A DNA stretch of 64,000 nt, taken from the NCBI RefSeq assembly GCF_000369065.1, contig NZ_KB849803.1, forward strand, positions 62,001-126,000. Reading direction: 5' to 3'. Every line of letters begins with the position of its first letter. Position 1 is the stretch's first letter. Of the stretch, positions 29,830 through 40,376 are shown piece after piece. Under the pieces are notes generated by a model. The model was not told where the DNA came from and did not search any database. It saw only the letters and a program-made list of their open reading frames with translations. The position numbers and the translations under genes are program-made. The stretch is from Acinetobacter haemolyticus CIP 64.3 = MTCC 9819 (GTDB lineage: Bacteria > Pseudomonadota > Gammaproteobacteria > Pseudomonadales > Moraxellaceae).

Positions 29830-30021
29830 ATGCCTCGTACATTCCCCTGCCCACGTTGTGGCGAAAACAGCACTTGGGAAGGCAATGAATTTCGCCCTTT
29901 TTGCTCAGAACGCTGCAAATTAATTGATCTAGGTGCTTGGGCCAGTGATGAATATAAACTGCCAACCCAAGATGCACCTCAAACGGATTTAAAGCGTGGT
30001 GAAGATGATTATGAGGACTAA
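29830..30021 (+). CDS. yacG: DNA gyrase inhibitor YacG
   Basis: 63 residues. A four-cysteine zinc finger (CPRCGENS, then FCSERCKLIDLGAW) and the C-terminal acidic tail are typical of YacG, which binds GyrB and blocks DNA binding. It is divergent from the TrmB-like gene. A hairpin at 30011-30031 overlaps its stop codon and lies between it and the convergent dipeptidase gene. Confidence 0.94.
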   Translation: MPRTFPCPRCGENSTWEGNEFRPFCSERCKLIDLGAWASDEYKLPTQDAPQTDLKRGEDDYED

Positions 30022-30031
30022 ATGTCCTCAT
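30011..30031 (+). terminator. Stem-loop at the end of yacG
   Basis: ATGAGGAC (30011-30018) and GTCCTCAT (30024-30031) form a perfect 8-bp stem with the stop codon of yacG in the loop. It probably terminates yacG and the opposing dipeptidase gene. Confidence 0.65.
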
Positions 30032-30035
30032 TTGA

Positions 30036-31085
30036 TTACATCCAAATTCGATTCAACACATTCAACCAGTTATGCCAACAAATTTTGGTAATCAATTCTG
30101 TTGAATAACGACGTTCCTGCATTCGCTCGATAAGTCTGTGTAGACCAATAACATCTTCAATTTCAGTGCTAATCAGTGCGCCATCAAAATCAGAGCCGAA
30201 GCCAACATGATCTTCACCCATTCGATCTATTAAATATTCGAGATGCTCTAAAAGTACATCTATGGGCGTGTTCGCTTCACGCTGTCCATCTTTACGCAAA
30301 AATGCAACGTCAAAATTTACGCCGACGATGCCATTAGAATCTCGAATTGCACTGAGCTGAGCGTCTGTTAAGTTTCTCGCTTGTGGACATAAAGCATGGA
30401 CATTCGAATGGGTCGCGACGATTGGCTGTTGAAGAATGTCAGCTGTATCCCCAAAAGCACGTTCGTTCATGTGGGAAACATCAACCACCATTTTTTTATC
30501 AGCACAGCGTTTTATAAATGCTTTGCCCTCGTGTGTAAGACCTGCTCCTGTATCCGGTGAATGAGGAAACTTGGCATTTAAACCATGTCCAAAACGACTG
30601 GGTCTATTCCAAAGTGGACCAATACTACGAAGCCCAGCCTCATAAAATACATCGAGTAAATCTGGATTGAGCTGAAGTGCTTCGGCACCTTCCATGTGTA
30701 ATACAATCGCTAACTTTTGTTGTGTTAAGCAGTGCTGAATATCCTGAACCGTTGTGCAAATTTGGATATTGTTAGAATACTGAGCAAGTTGTTTTGCTAA
30801 ATCGAGTTGTGCCAAACAAATGTGTTCAATTTGTTGTTGTGTAAAGTCAGATGCAGTTGGATCAAAAAGTTTGTTGGGATGGTACTGCTGAACATAGCTG
30901 TATGGAGGTAAGAAAATAGCAAACATGCCACCAACAAAACCAGCTTGTTGGCAACGTGTTAAATCGAGATGTCCTGCTAAATGATCGAGGATAAAAGCTT
31001 GAGCAGGATTGCTATGATCACTTAACCACAAACGCGTGAGTACATCGTTATGGCCATCAAAAATAGGAAACGTGCCATGGTTCAT
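30036..31085 (-). CDS. Membrane dipeptidase family M19, at the end of the PQQ operon
   Basis: A zinc dipeptidase of family M19, 349 residues from the start at 31085 (MNHGTFPIFDGHNDV), which has GGTGAG nine bases upstream. Metal ligands appear in DGHNDVLTRL, HMEGAEAL, DVSHMNERAF and ATHSNVHAL, with GFGSDFDG later. It follows pqqE by 16 bases in the same direction. In other bacteria PQQ assembly needs proteolysis of PqqA and release of the cross-linked Glu-Tyr, done by unrelated PqqF/G proteases. A role for this peptidase in that step is an inference from position. Confidence 0.88.
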   Translation of the reverse strand: MNHGTFPIFDGHNDVLTRLWLSDHSNPAQAFILDHLAGHLDLTRCQQAGFVGGMFAIFLPPYSYVQQYHPNKLFDPTASDFTQQQIEHICLAQLDLAKQLAQYSNNIQICTTVQDIQHCLTQQKLAIVLHMEGAEALQLNPDLLDVFYEAGLRSIGPLWNRPSRFGHGLNAKFPHSPDTGAGLTHEGKAFIKRCADKKMVVDVSHMNERAFGDTADILQQPIVATHSNVHALCPQARNLTDAQLSAIRDSNGIVGVNFDVAFLRKDGQREANTPIDVLLEHLEYLIDRMGEDHVGFGSDFDGALISTEIEDVIGLHRLIERMQERRYSTELITKICWHNWLNVLNRIWM

Positions 31086-31101
31086 ATTTACGTTCTCACC
31101 G

Positions 31102-32533
<1,432 letters not shown>

Positions 32534-32537
<4 letters not shown>

Positions 32538-33292
32538 TTGAATAGTCCTTTGTGCCATACACGTTCTTGGGTCACGCTGTGATATGGTGCTTGATTGTGT
32601 ACATATGCCAGTGTTAACGCATCTAAAATGCTCCATAAAATATCCAGTTTAAACTGTAATATTTCCAGCATTCTTTGTTGTTGCTCTTGTGTGGTAAATG
32701 AATCAAGCGTGATTGTTAAACCATGTTCAACATCTCGGCGTGCCTGACTTAAACGAGAACGAAAATATTCATAGCCTTTGTCATCAATCCAAGGATAATG
32801 TTGTGGCCATGATTCAAGACGGGACTGATGAATTTGAGGTGCAAATAGTTCGGTTAGAGAGCTACTCGCTGCCTCACGCCATGAGGCACGGCGTGCAAAA
32901 TTGACATAAGCATCTACCGCAAATCGCACACCCGGCAAAACTAATTCTTCAGAGATAACCTGTTCACGGCTAAGCCCAACTGCTTCTGACAAGCGTAACC
33001 ATGCTTCTCGGCCACCGCCATCAGGATATTCACCATCCTGATCAATCATGCGCTGAATCCATTCCTGACGCACACGCTGATCAGGACAATTTGCCATGAT
33101 TGCAGCATCTTTTAACGGAATATTGATCTGATAATAGTAGCGGTTGGCAACCCAAGCCTGAATTTGTTGTTGAGTAGCCTTCCCTTCATACATCATCACG
33201 TGAAATGGATGATAGATATGATAGTACTGACCCTTATCAATAATAGCCTGCTTGAATTGCTCAGTTGTTAAAGCTTCAGGTGTTTGAGTCAT
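32534..33292 (-). CDS. pqqC: Pyrroloquinoline-quinone synthase PqqC
   Basis: 252 residues. PqqC closes the last ring and performs the final eight-electron oxidation without a metal. Recognisable motifs include [17 protein letters not shown] at the start, [17 protein letters not shown], the [14 protein letters not shown] segment and [12 protein letters not shown]. The length matches the family. It lies 8 bases after pqqB. Confidence 0.97.
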
Positions 33293-33300
33293 GTTTCACC

Positions 33301-34212
33301 TTAGAGTTCAATCTGCATGCCATCATAGGCAACCTCTACACCATTTGCTTTTAATTCAGCAAATTGAGCAGAGTCTTCATTTAAAATCGGATTGGTATTG
33401 TTAATATGAATCAGTACTTTCTTCGGTGTACTGAGTTGGTTCAAATAAGACAGCGAACCACCTTCACCACTAATATATAAATGCCCCATTTCACGACCAG
33501 TTTTTTTACCTACACCGGTTTGCTGCATTTCATCATCTGTCCAAAGTGTGCCATCAATCATGACACAGTCAGAATTTTGCATAATCTGCATAACTTGATC
33601 ATCAATCTTTCCAAGCCCTGGTGCATAGAACAACTGTTTCTGTGTTTTATGATCTTTGATGATTAAGGCAATGTTGTCACCTTCGTGCGGATCGTGGCGA
33701 TGGGGTGAATATGGCGGTGCAGCACTTTGAATAATAAAAGGGATAAATTCCAAACAACCAAAGCCATCAATTTTAAACACTTTTTTAGGGTCAATTCGGT
33801 GATATTGAAGACCGCCATTCCAGTGTTTCAGCATATTGAATACTGGAAAACCCGTGGTGAGATCTTGATAGACCATGTCAGTACACCACACATCCATCGG
33901 GCAACCTTCACGTAGAGTCAACAGCCCTGTGGTATGGTCAAGTTGGCTATCCATTAAGATTACACTGCGAATCCCTGTATCTCTTAACTGTCGAGCAGGT
34001 TGTGCAGCCTTGAAATCAAACAATTGCTGGCGAATATCTGGGGAAGCATTGAGTAAAACCCAATCCATTCCATTTTCAGAAATCGCAATCGAAGATTGTG
34101 TGCGAGCTTTGGCATTCATCGTGCCTGTACGTACACCATGACAGTTAGGACAATTACAATTCCACTGAGGAAATCCGCCCCCAGCAGCTGAACCTAAAAT
34201 ATAAATATGCAT
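33301..34212 (-). CDS. pqqB: PQQ biosynthesis protein PqqB
   Basis: 303 residues, metallo-beta-lactamase fold. The opening [18 protein letters not shown] contains the structural zinc cysteines, and [11 protein letters not shown] is a variant of the usual metal site. PqqB is believed to hydroxylate the Glu-Tyr intermediate. The gene is separated from pqqA by a 75-base gap holding a strong stem-loop. Confidence 0.97.
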   Translation of the reverse strand: MHIYILGSAAGGGFPQWNCNCPNCHGVRTGTMNAKARTQSSIAISENGMDWVLLNASPDIRQQLFDFKAAQPARQLRDTGIRSVILMDSQLDHTTGLLTLREGCPMDVWCTDMVYQDLTTGFPVFNMLKHWNGGLQYHRIDPKKVFKIDGFGCLEFIPFIIQSAAPPYSPHRHDPHEGDNIALIIKDHKTQKQLFYAPGLGKIDDQVMQIMQNSDCVMIDGTLWTDDEMQQTGVGKKTGREMGHLYISGEGGSLSYLNQLSTPKKVLIHINNTNPILNEDSAQFAELKANGVEVAYDGMQIEL

Positions 34213-34238
34213 AAAAATGAAGTTCTTATTAGAAAGAG

Positions 34239-34266
34239 ATAAGCCCTAGAAATAACTAGGGCTTAT
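34239..34266 (-). terminator. Stem-loop between pqqA and pqqB (attenuator)
   Basis: ATAAGCCCTAG (34239-34249) and CTAGGGCTTAT (34256-34266) form a perfect 11-bp stem with a six-base loop, followed on the minus strand by a short T-containing stretch. Partial termination here would give more pqqA than pqqBCDE message, as reported in other bacteria with this gene order. Confidence 0.88.
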
Positions 34267-34287
34267 GACAAATGAAAATGTGAATAA

Positions 34288-34362
34288 TTAACGTGCTTCA
34301 AAGTACATTGTCACTTCAAAACCAATCCGAACATCAGTAAAAGCGGGTTTCGTCCATTGCAT
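34288..34362 (-). CDS. pqqA: Coenzyme PQQ precursor peptide PqqA
   Basis: The 24-residue substrate from which PQQ is carved. It starts [17 protein letters not shown] and ends TMYFEAR. The Glu and Tyr that become the cofactor are in EVTMY at residues 16-20. GGAGA precedes the ATG. This gene is too short for most gene callers, but it is almost the same as my recollection of Acinetobacter PqqA, so confidence is high. Confidence 0.97.
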   Translation of the reverse strand: MQWTKPAFTDVRIGFEVTMYFEAR

Positions 34363-34779
34363 AAAATCGTCTCCAATCAGTATTTATCGTCTGAGATTAA
34401 ACACCTGATTCAACTTAAATAAAGCATTCAAAAATTCATTCTAAATAAAAAACTCAGCTTTGTAGACCGTATCTACTGAAGATATTGTTCGATAATTGTG
34501 ATTTTTGTCTAAATTTTAGTATTTAACAAAGCATACTTTTAGCATTGATCAACAAAACTCAATCGCAACTCAAATTTAATAAAAATTTACATATTTTAAA
34601 TGTGTGACTTACATCACAGTAATTTACTTTTCCATGACGTTATGCAAATCTTATTCAAACAATTTTATCTGTCACTAAGCTTTCAGATAATGCATAACAA
34701 CCAAAGTATTCAGCTGATTCAATCATCATTATTTTCGATCAGCCTTAATAAAAATATTTAGATTCAACAGGATGTTAAA
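34363..34779. other. Divergent regulatory region, pqqA and the 578-residue protein
   Basis: 417 bases of AT-rich DNA between pqqA (leftward) and the rightward unknown gene. It contains a perfect CRP-type palindrome at 34603-34618. I see no gene, and no strong promoter that I could assign with confidence. Confidence 0.5.
34603..34618. promoter_or_regulatory. CRP/Vfr-type binding site
   Basis: TGTGA (34603-34607), six bases, TCACA (34614-34618): a perfect match to the CRP consensus TGTGA-N6-TCACA. It is 241 bases upstream of pqqA and 162 bases upstream of the unknown gene at 34780. Which gene it controls, and in what sense, is not visible. Confidence 0.75.
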
Positions 34780-36516
34780 ATGAATAATGATATTCCTTAC
34801 CCTCTAAAATTATTGGCAACCCAAGTTGATCCAAATTTAGATCAAAATTGGCAGATCACCTTGCAACGCTTATTTGCAGAAATACAACCTCATCAGCGTG
34901 AAATCATTTGTCAACATATTCTGCAACAAAAGAAAATCCACTGGAATAGAAAAGAGAATAGTTTTTGCTACATTGCCAAACATGACTTTCACTCACTGAT
35001 TGAAAACACGCACTCTCCCTATACCAAGATTCTAATCAAACAAATTGCGGACTCATTGGATAAGTTGAAAACTTATGATGACATCTACCAAATATCTGAT
35101 TATTTAGAAAATATTTTGAGCCAAATCAATCAAATTGATGCTGAGGATGATCTTGAGCTGCAAGCACAAAAACAACAGATTCTAAAAGAGTTTATTTATG
35201 CGGCAGCACAAATCATTTTTGAAAAAGATCATATCGCCTTACCGATCAATCACCGTCACATTAATAATGATGTAATCAAAACTTTTATTACTGAAGTATT
35301 CTTAAAACAACAACTTTTGAAATACAGTTTTAATATCCTACGTTCGCAACAACTCAGAGAAGAAAAAAATCATATCCTTAAATATTTCCTTTATAAACAA
35401 CAGAAAACCAGACAGCTCGATATTGTAAAAACATCCAAATATATTTTTGCACTTGCTCCAAGCTCCGAAGGGATGGTAAATACGTTTTCAATCCGACGAT
35501 TCTTGCAAGAAGAAAAATTCGAAGCCTGTGAAAATATTTACATCAATGCAGCGATCTTAATACTTAAAAAAATAGATGATCCTGTCCATCAGCAACACTT
35601 TGAATGGCAGATCAATCACATCATAACCATTGATAAACAAGTGAACCAATATGTATCTGATATCGTGCGTAATATCGAGCTATATTGTCACAAAGAGCTG
35701 ATTCCTTTTCTTATGGCGCCGCTCAATCCACGAGGCATTTTTATTGAAAAGTTAGTAGAACAAAGACTCATCGATTTTGAGCAAAAACTATCTAATCATG
35801 TACTTGAACCCATTGCAGATGCATTAAAACATTCTGTGCATCACACTGATGAGTGTCATTATTTATATATCAATATTAAACAAATACTGGATGATTTAAT
35901 TCGACACTTTATGGAATTTCAATCCCAGCCATCCATTATTTTCAATAAACAAGTTCACTTGTTTATTGCTAGACTAAAATCTTACGCGACCCTATTACAA
36001 AAAAGACATACTGATATTTTCACTGTGTTTTCCTATGAAGCGTGGAAACAACACCATGCCGAAGCATTAGAACCCACCAATCTCCTAAAAGACCTTAGTC
36101 TTAATTCTCTTCAGGAATACAAAGACGCCTTTTCTGAACTTAAGGAAAACCAACGCTTATTAAAGCAAAGTGTTTCATTTTTGAATAAGTTGTTAAATAA
36201 ACCGCAAAAAATTAAAGATAATATTACCAAGTTAAAAGAGAAAACGATTCAAATTAAGAGAAATGCACATCAGGAAATTATTCGGATGCAACGACGATTC
36301 CCGTCCTTGATCGTCTATTTAGAATTTGAATCACTGATTTCGGTCAACCACAAAGAACGTCACTACGCCTTCCCAACAGGTGATAATGGAATCACACGCT
36401 TACCGATTTTGATTGAGATTCCAGAAGATAGGGCATCTTTTGACTTACAAACTATCTGTAATAGTTTGAATTTTGATTTGAGTCTTGCCAATCAGAAATG
36501 GCTAGAAACGATTTGA
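34780..36516 (+). CDS. Unknown protein, 578 residues, helical
   Basis: I do not recognise this protein. It is 578 residues, without signal peptide or membrane segment, rich in Gln, Ile, Lys and Leu, and predicted mostly alpha-helical. A coiled-coil-like stretch at about 440-510 has many Lys and Leu (NQRLLKQSVSFLNKLLNKPQ). The C-terminal 80 residues switch to a more beta-like pattern. It looks cytoplasmic. It is divergent from pqqA and shares the CRP-site region; it ends at a stem-loop facing the MBL hydrolase gene. It may belong to an Acinetobacter-specific family. Confidence 0.8.
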   Translation: MNNDIPYPLKLLATQVDPNLDQNWQITLQRLFAEIQPHQREIICQHILQQKKIHWNRKENSFCYIAKHDFHSLIENTHSPYTKILIKQIADSLDKLKTYDDIYQISDYLENILSQINQIDAEDDLELQAQKQQILKEFIYAAAQIIFEKDHIALPINHRHINNDVIKTFITEVFLKQQLLKYSFNILRSQQLREEKNHILKYFLYKQQKTRQLDIVKTSKYIFALAPSSEGMVNTFSIRRFLQEEKFEACENIYINAAILILKKIDDPVHQQHFEWQINHIITIDKQVNQYVSDIVRNIELYCHKELIPFLMAPLNPRGIFIEKLVEQRLIDFEQKLSNHVLEPIADALKHSVHHTDECHYLYINIKQILDDLIRHFMEFQSQPSIIFNKQVHLFIARLKSYATLLQKRHTDIFTVFSYEAWKQHHAEALEPTNLLKDLSLNSLQEYKDAFSELKENQRLLKQSVSFLNKLLNKPQKIKDNITKLKEKTIQIKRNAHQEIIRMQRRFPSLIVYLEFESLISVNHKERHYAFPTGDNGITRLPILIEIPEDRASFDLQTICNSLNFDLSLANQKWLETI

Positions 36517-36525
36517 CCGATCGAT

Positions 36526-36556
36526 ATGCTTCTGTATAGAGATGATACAGAAGCAT
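36526..36556. terminator. Stem-loop between convergent genes
   Basis: ATGCTTCTGTA (36526-36536) and TACAGAAGCAT (36546-36556) form a perfect 11-bp stem with a nine-base loop, between the unknown gene and the convergent MBL gene. There is no strong T-run, but the position suggests a two-way terminator. Confidence 0.65.
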
Positions 36557-36567
36557 AACTCAACCCA

Positions 36568-37212
36568 TTAACCAGCTTTACTCGCCACAAAAGGATTGAA
36601 TTGTTTTTCATATCCAATGGTACTGATTGGACCATGACCTGAAATAAATTGAGTCTCATCAGGTAAGCTAAAGCACTCACGTTGAATCGAATCTAAAAGT
36701 TGCTGATGATTTCCTCTCGGAAAATCAGTACGTCCGATTGAACCTTTGAACAGTACATCTCCGGTCCAAAGCAAGCCATGTTTCTTGTTATAGAACATCA
36801 CATGACCTGGCGTATGTCCGGGAGCAAAACGGACTTCAAACTCATCTTCACCCAGTTTCAGTACTTCACCACCTTCTAACCACTGATTTACTTTGACAGG
36901 TTGTGGAATCGGAAAGCCATAACGTGCTGAGACTTCTTGAATCATGTCTAACCAGAACTGATCTTCTTTGTGTGGGCCAATCACTGGAATTTTCCACGCT
37001 TCAGCAAGCTCACCCACTGCGCCAGCATGATCAAGGTGGCCATGCGTAAGCCATAAAGCTTTTACCTTTAAGCCTAGATCCTCGACTTCTTTTTTAAGTA
37101 CAGCAGCATCACCGCCCGCATCAATCAAAATCGCTTCTTTGGTTTCACTGTCCCATAAAATGGAACAATTCTGGGCGAAAGCAGTAACAGGAACAATTTT
37201 GACTTGCAGCAT
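36568..37212 (-). CDS. MBL-fold metallohydrolase, glyoxalase II-like
   Basis: 214 residues. The metal motif is LTHGHLDHAGAVGEL, followed by GHTPGHVMFYN, TGDVLF and the late ISGHGP histidine. It matches the short YcbL-type glyoxalase II-like hydrolases that lack the C-terminal helical domain of GloB. Thioester hydrolysis is likely; the true substrate is unknown. The adjacent hemH on the same strand is 23 bases upstream. Confidence 0.9.
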   Translation of the reverse strand: MLQVKIVPVTAFAQNCSILWDSETKEAILIDAGGDAAVLKKEVEDLGLKVKALWLTHGHLDHAGAVGELAEAWKIPVIGPHKEDQFWLDMIQEVSARYGFPIPQPVKVNQWLEGGEVLKLGEDEFEVRFAPGHTPGHVMFYNKKHGLLWTGDVLFKGSIGRTDFPRGNHQQLLDSIQRECFSLPDETQFISGHGPISTIGYEKQFNPFVASKAG

Positions 37213-37235
37213 AAAAACCTCTGGCTAAAACGCAG

Positions 37236-38261
37236 TTAACGGTGGGCTAAGGTATGAGTTAAGCCATCAAGATTAGCCTGAACCAGACTCGCAAGCAAAT
37301 CTATATGTGCTTGATCTGTATTCAAAGCAGGGATATAGGCATATTCGCCACCCCCCGCATGTTGAAAGATTTCTTTATTCTGTATCGCTAACTCTTCGAG
37401 CGTTTCCAAACAATCTGCTGAAAATGCGGGGCTTAATACCTGCACCGATTTCACACCAGCTTTCCCCCATTGCTCAAGCAGTACATCGGTATATGGTTTT
37501 ACCCATTCTTGTTTACCAAAGCGAGATTGAAAACTAATTGCCCATTCATCTTCATTTAAATGCAACGCTTCAGCCACTAGACGTGCCGTCACTCGACAAC
37601 GGTCCGCATAGGGGTCACCTTTATCTGCATAAGGCTGTGGAATCCCATGAAAAGACATCAATAACTTTTCAGCTTTACCGTGCTGGGATTGATAATTCAA
37701 CACACTATCTGCCAATGCCTGAATAAACATCGGATGTTGGTGATAGTCCTTCATAATGGTGAGACCGGGCAAATGACGTTGTTTCGGAATCCATCTAGCA
37801 AAGGCATCATAAAGCGGTGCTGTAGAAGTTGCAGAATATTGCGGAAACAGAGGTAACAGAATCACATGTTCTTGTGGTGATTTTTCAAGTTGGGACAAAA
37901 CCCCATATATGCTGGGTTGCCCATAAGTCATCGCAGGAACAACGGTCAGATCAAAATGATGATTTTCATCTTCTAAACGTTGTTTGATCAAGCGCGTTTG
38001 CTCAAGTACGATTTCACGCATTGGGGAGTCATTTGACCAAACCGAAGCATAGGCTTCTGCAACGCGTTTTGGGCGAAATGGTAACACGAATAAATTTAGA
38101 ATGATCCACCAAAGCAATTTGGGAATTTCAATGACACGCGTATCAGATAAAAACTGCTTAAGGAAACGACGTACTGCTGGCGCAGTGGCTTCATCTGGCG
38201 TACCTAGATTTGCCAGAACCACAGTCACTTTGGGTTTTGGTGTCGCTGACATAGATCGCAT
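37236..38261 (-). CDS. hemH: Ferrochelatase
   Basis: 341 residues. It inserts ferrous iron into protoporphyrin IX, the last step of haem synthesis. Seen are [10 protein letters not shown] at the start, [19 protein letters not shown] with the catalytic His, and [15 protein letters not shown] with the conserved Glu region. It has no C-terminal cysteine cluster. A start three codons further on (MSATPKP) is possible. Probably cotranscribed with the MBL gene downstream. Confidence 0.95.
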   Translation of the reverse strand: MRSMSATPKPKVTVVLANLGTPDEATAPAVRRFLKQFLSDTRVIEIPKLLWWIILNLFVLPFRPKRVAEAYASVWSNDSPMREIVLEQTRLIKQRLEDENHHFDLTVVPAMTYGQPSIYGVLSQLEKSPQEHVILLPLFPQYSATSTAPLYDAFARWIPKQRHLPGLTIMKDYHQHPMFIQALADSVLNYQSQHGKAEKLLMSFHGIPQPYADKGDPYADRCRVTARLVAEALHLNEDEWAISFQSRFGKQEWVKPYTDVLLEQWGKAGVKSVQVLSPAFSADCLETLEELAIQNKEIFQHAGGGEYAYIPALNTDQAHIDLLASLVQANLDGLTHTLAHR

Positions 38262-38321
38262 CCGCTATAGCTGAATTTATTCAATTACTTTAGCAGTTTT
38301 CACACCCTTTTTTAAATTGAA

Positions 38322-39350
38322 TTAATGCATCGTCTTAAACTGAAAAACACGATGACTATCCAAGACATTACTCTCTAAAAGCTTCTGACCTTTTGCGGTT
38401 AATTGCCATAACATGCGTTGACGATCATCACGGCCGGTTGGGATAATCCATTCATTCTGACGCATTTGTAATTTGATTTCATGCAAAGCTCGAATATTGA
38501 CTTGCGCACGCGACACCGCATGTGCTCTGGGCATTTCTTTGCGTGCATCATCCAAACCTGTCTCATTTAAATATTCATTCATACGTTTAGAAAAATATTC
38601 TTCAGGCGTAGGAACCACAAAAGTCGCACCGAGGACATGTAATAACTGTGCCCACGTCATTTTACGATGTGGCTTAATCTCTTTAAAATTCCCATCTTGA
38701 TAAGCATGCATACGATATTCAAAAGAATAAAGTTCATACATTGAAACTTTAGGCAAACTAGTGAGAGGATCTGCCTCACGGCTCCCCAACTCTGTTTCAA
38801 GTTGTTTGACTTTGGCACGTAAGTTGTCTATCTCATCACGTAATACTTGGGTATTTTGTGGACGTACCCAACCCACCACAGGGTAGCGCTCTAACATTTG
38901 CGGCATACTTGAACGTACTGCGAGCTCTAAATCTCTTAAGCTACGGTAACAAAAAACCTGATCGACTTCATGTTGTAACTGCTTTCTAAACTCTTTGAAT
39001 TTCTCTTTAAGTTCGGCTTTGTGATCATGCAATTTGGCTTCACGAGACTCTGGATCTTCATGCATAAATACAATTACGGGTTTTTGCTTGGTCATTGCAT
39101 AGATATACTCTAAATGCATATAACCCACACCTGAAACAGATTGCTCACCATACTGACTACCCAATAAGATCACCACATAATCACAATCATCAATCTGACG
39201 ACGTGCAATCGAAGTACTTAATGGCGTACGTTGCTCCAACCCCCAAGAGAAAAACCCCATACCAACTAAAGTTTGTGCTAAAACCGCTCGCTCTGGTTGC
39301 ATTTCATTGCCAGAGGTAGAAATAAAGACTTGATAACGAGTATCTTGCAT
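38322..39350 (-). CDS. DUF4062 domain-containing protein
   Basis: 342 residues. The N-terminal domain (about 5-100) is DUF4062: YQVFISTSGNEMQPERAV, then CDYVVILLGSQYG, then KPVIVFMHEDP. This is a Rossmann-like fold related to TIR and nucleoside-handling domains, often found in prokaryotic defence or signalling proteins. The middle has a short coiled coil (about 160-195), and the C-terminus looks like a winged-helix region. It lies between core genes hemH and murI, so it is more likely resident than recently acquired. The function is unknown. Confidence 0.82.
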   Translation of the reverse strand: MQDTRYQVFISTSGNEMQPERAVLAQTLVGMGFFSWGLEQRTPLSTSIARRQIDDCDYVVILLGSQYGEQSVSGVGYMHLEYIYAMTKQKPVIVFMHEDPESREAKLHDHKAELKEKFKEFRKQLQHEVDQVFCYRSLRDLELAVRSSMPQMLERYPVVGWVRPQNTQVLRDEIDNLRAKVKQLETELGSREADPLTSLPKVSMYELYSFEYRMHAYQDGNFKEIKPHRKMTWAQLLHVLGATFVVPTPEEYFSKRMNEYLNETGLDDARKEMPRAHAVSRAQVNIRALHEIKLQMRQNEWIIPTGRDDRQRMLWQLTAKGQKLLESNVLDSHRVFQFKTMH

Positions 39351-39447
39351 AGGCGAAGCCCCAATTTATTTATCAATAGCATCAAGTTCTAATCTTGATT
39401 TTTATTAAAAGACAACCCCGATAAACTGTAAAATAGAGTTCGATTGA

Positions 39448-40347
39448 CTACGTTTTTTCACGTATTTCATCGCCCAAATTATGAATCGTCCATGTTAGTT
39501 GTTTGGGTATAAGGTGCTGAAGTACAGGTTCTAGTACGGCAGCATTGTTACCGCTGACAAAACATTCAATACGTGAAACATTATGACGTATTTTGTCAGA
39601 TAATAACCCATTTTTAATCAAAATATACGCTGTTTGTCTCGCAACTGCTTGTCCAGAATCAATTAATTTCAACTTTTCATCAAAAACCTGACGAATTGCG
39701 GGTTTGAGAAATGGATAGTGTGTGCAACCAAGTACTAGAAAATCAGCACCCTGCTCTATGACAGGTTGTAGGATCTGTTTGAGTACCGCTTTACATGCCT
39801 CGCTCATTTGCTCCCCAGCTTCAACAAAAGGCACCAATGCCAAATTGGTCACCGTGAGTACTTTTACCCCTGCAGGTTCAGCAAAATTTAACATGACATC
39901 TTTAATCAAGCGCCCGCGAAATGTCGCAGGTGTTGCCAAAACCGCTACAACCTTCGTTTGTGTCTGAATCACCGCGGGTTTCAATGCTGGAACTAATCCA
40001 ATAATCGGAAAGCGCTCACCGTAATGATCTCGCAAATAGTCCAAACTAAATGCAGAAGCCGTATTACACGCGACTACAGCAACCTTACATCCCTGCCGAT
40101 AAAGCCATTCGATTGCTTGTGCGGTTAAATTCCGTATCTCCTGATCTGAACGCGCACCATACGGTACGTGTGCAGTATCCGCATAATAAAGAATACGCTC
40201 ATTGGGTAAATGCAGAGCAATTTCTTGTGCTATCGATAGTCCGCCGATCCCTGAATCAAAAATGCCAATCGGTGCATCTGCTGATGCTTGCGGCATTGGG
40301 TCACGTAATTGAGCTAAAAATTGCACTGCTGTCATACACACGAACAT
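39448..40347 (-). CDS. murI: Glutamate racemase
   Basis: Provides D-glutamate for peptidoglycan. 299 residues as given; the conserved part starts at about residue 26 (APIGIFDSGIGGLS), so the true start may be one of the internal ATG codons (40335 or 40296). The two catalytic cysteines lie in VACNTASAF and LGCTHYPFL, and the motif YADTAHVPYG is present. No ribosome site decides between the starts. Confidence 0.93.
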   Translation of the reverse strand: MFVCMTAVQFLAQLRDPMPQASADAPIGIFDSGIGGLSIAQEIALHLPNERILYYADTAHVPYGARSDQEIRNLTAQAIEWLYRQGCKVAVVACNTASAFSLDYLRDHYGERFPIIGLVPALKPAVIQTQTKVVAVLATPATFRGRLIKDVMLNFAEPAGVKVLTVTNLALVPFVEAGEQMSEACKAVLKQILQPVIEQGADFLVLGCTHYPFLKPAIRQVFDEKLKLIDSGQAVARQTAYILIKNGLLSDKIRHNVSRIECFVSGNNAAVLEPVLQHLIPKQLTWTIHNLGDEIREKT

Positions 40348-40376
40348 AGGTTTATTTGCTCTTTCAAGCTTAAACC

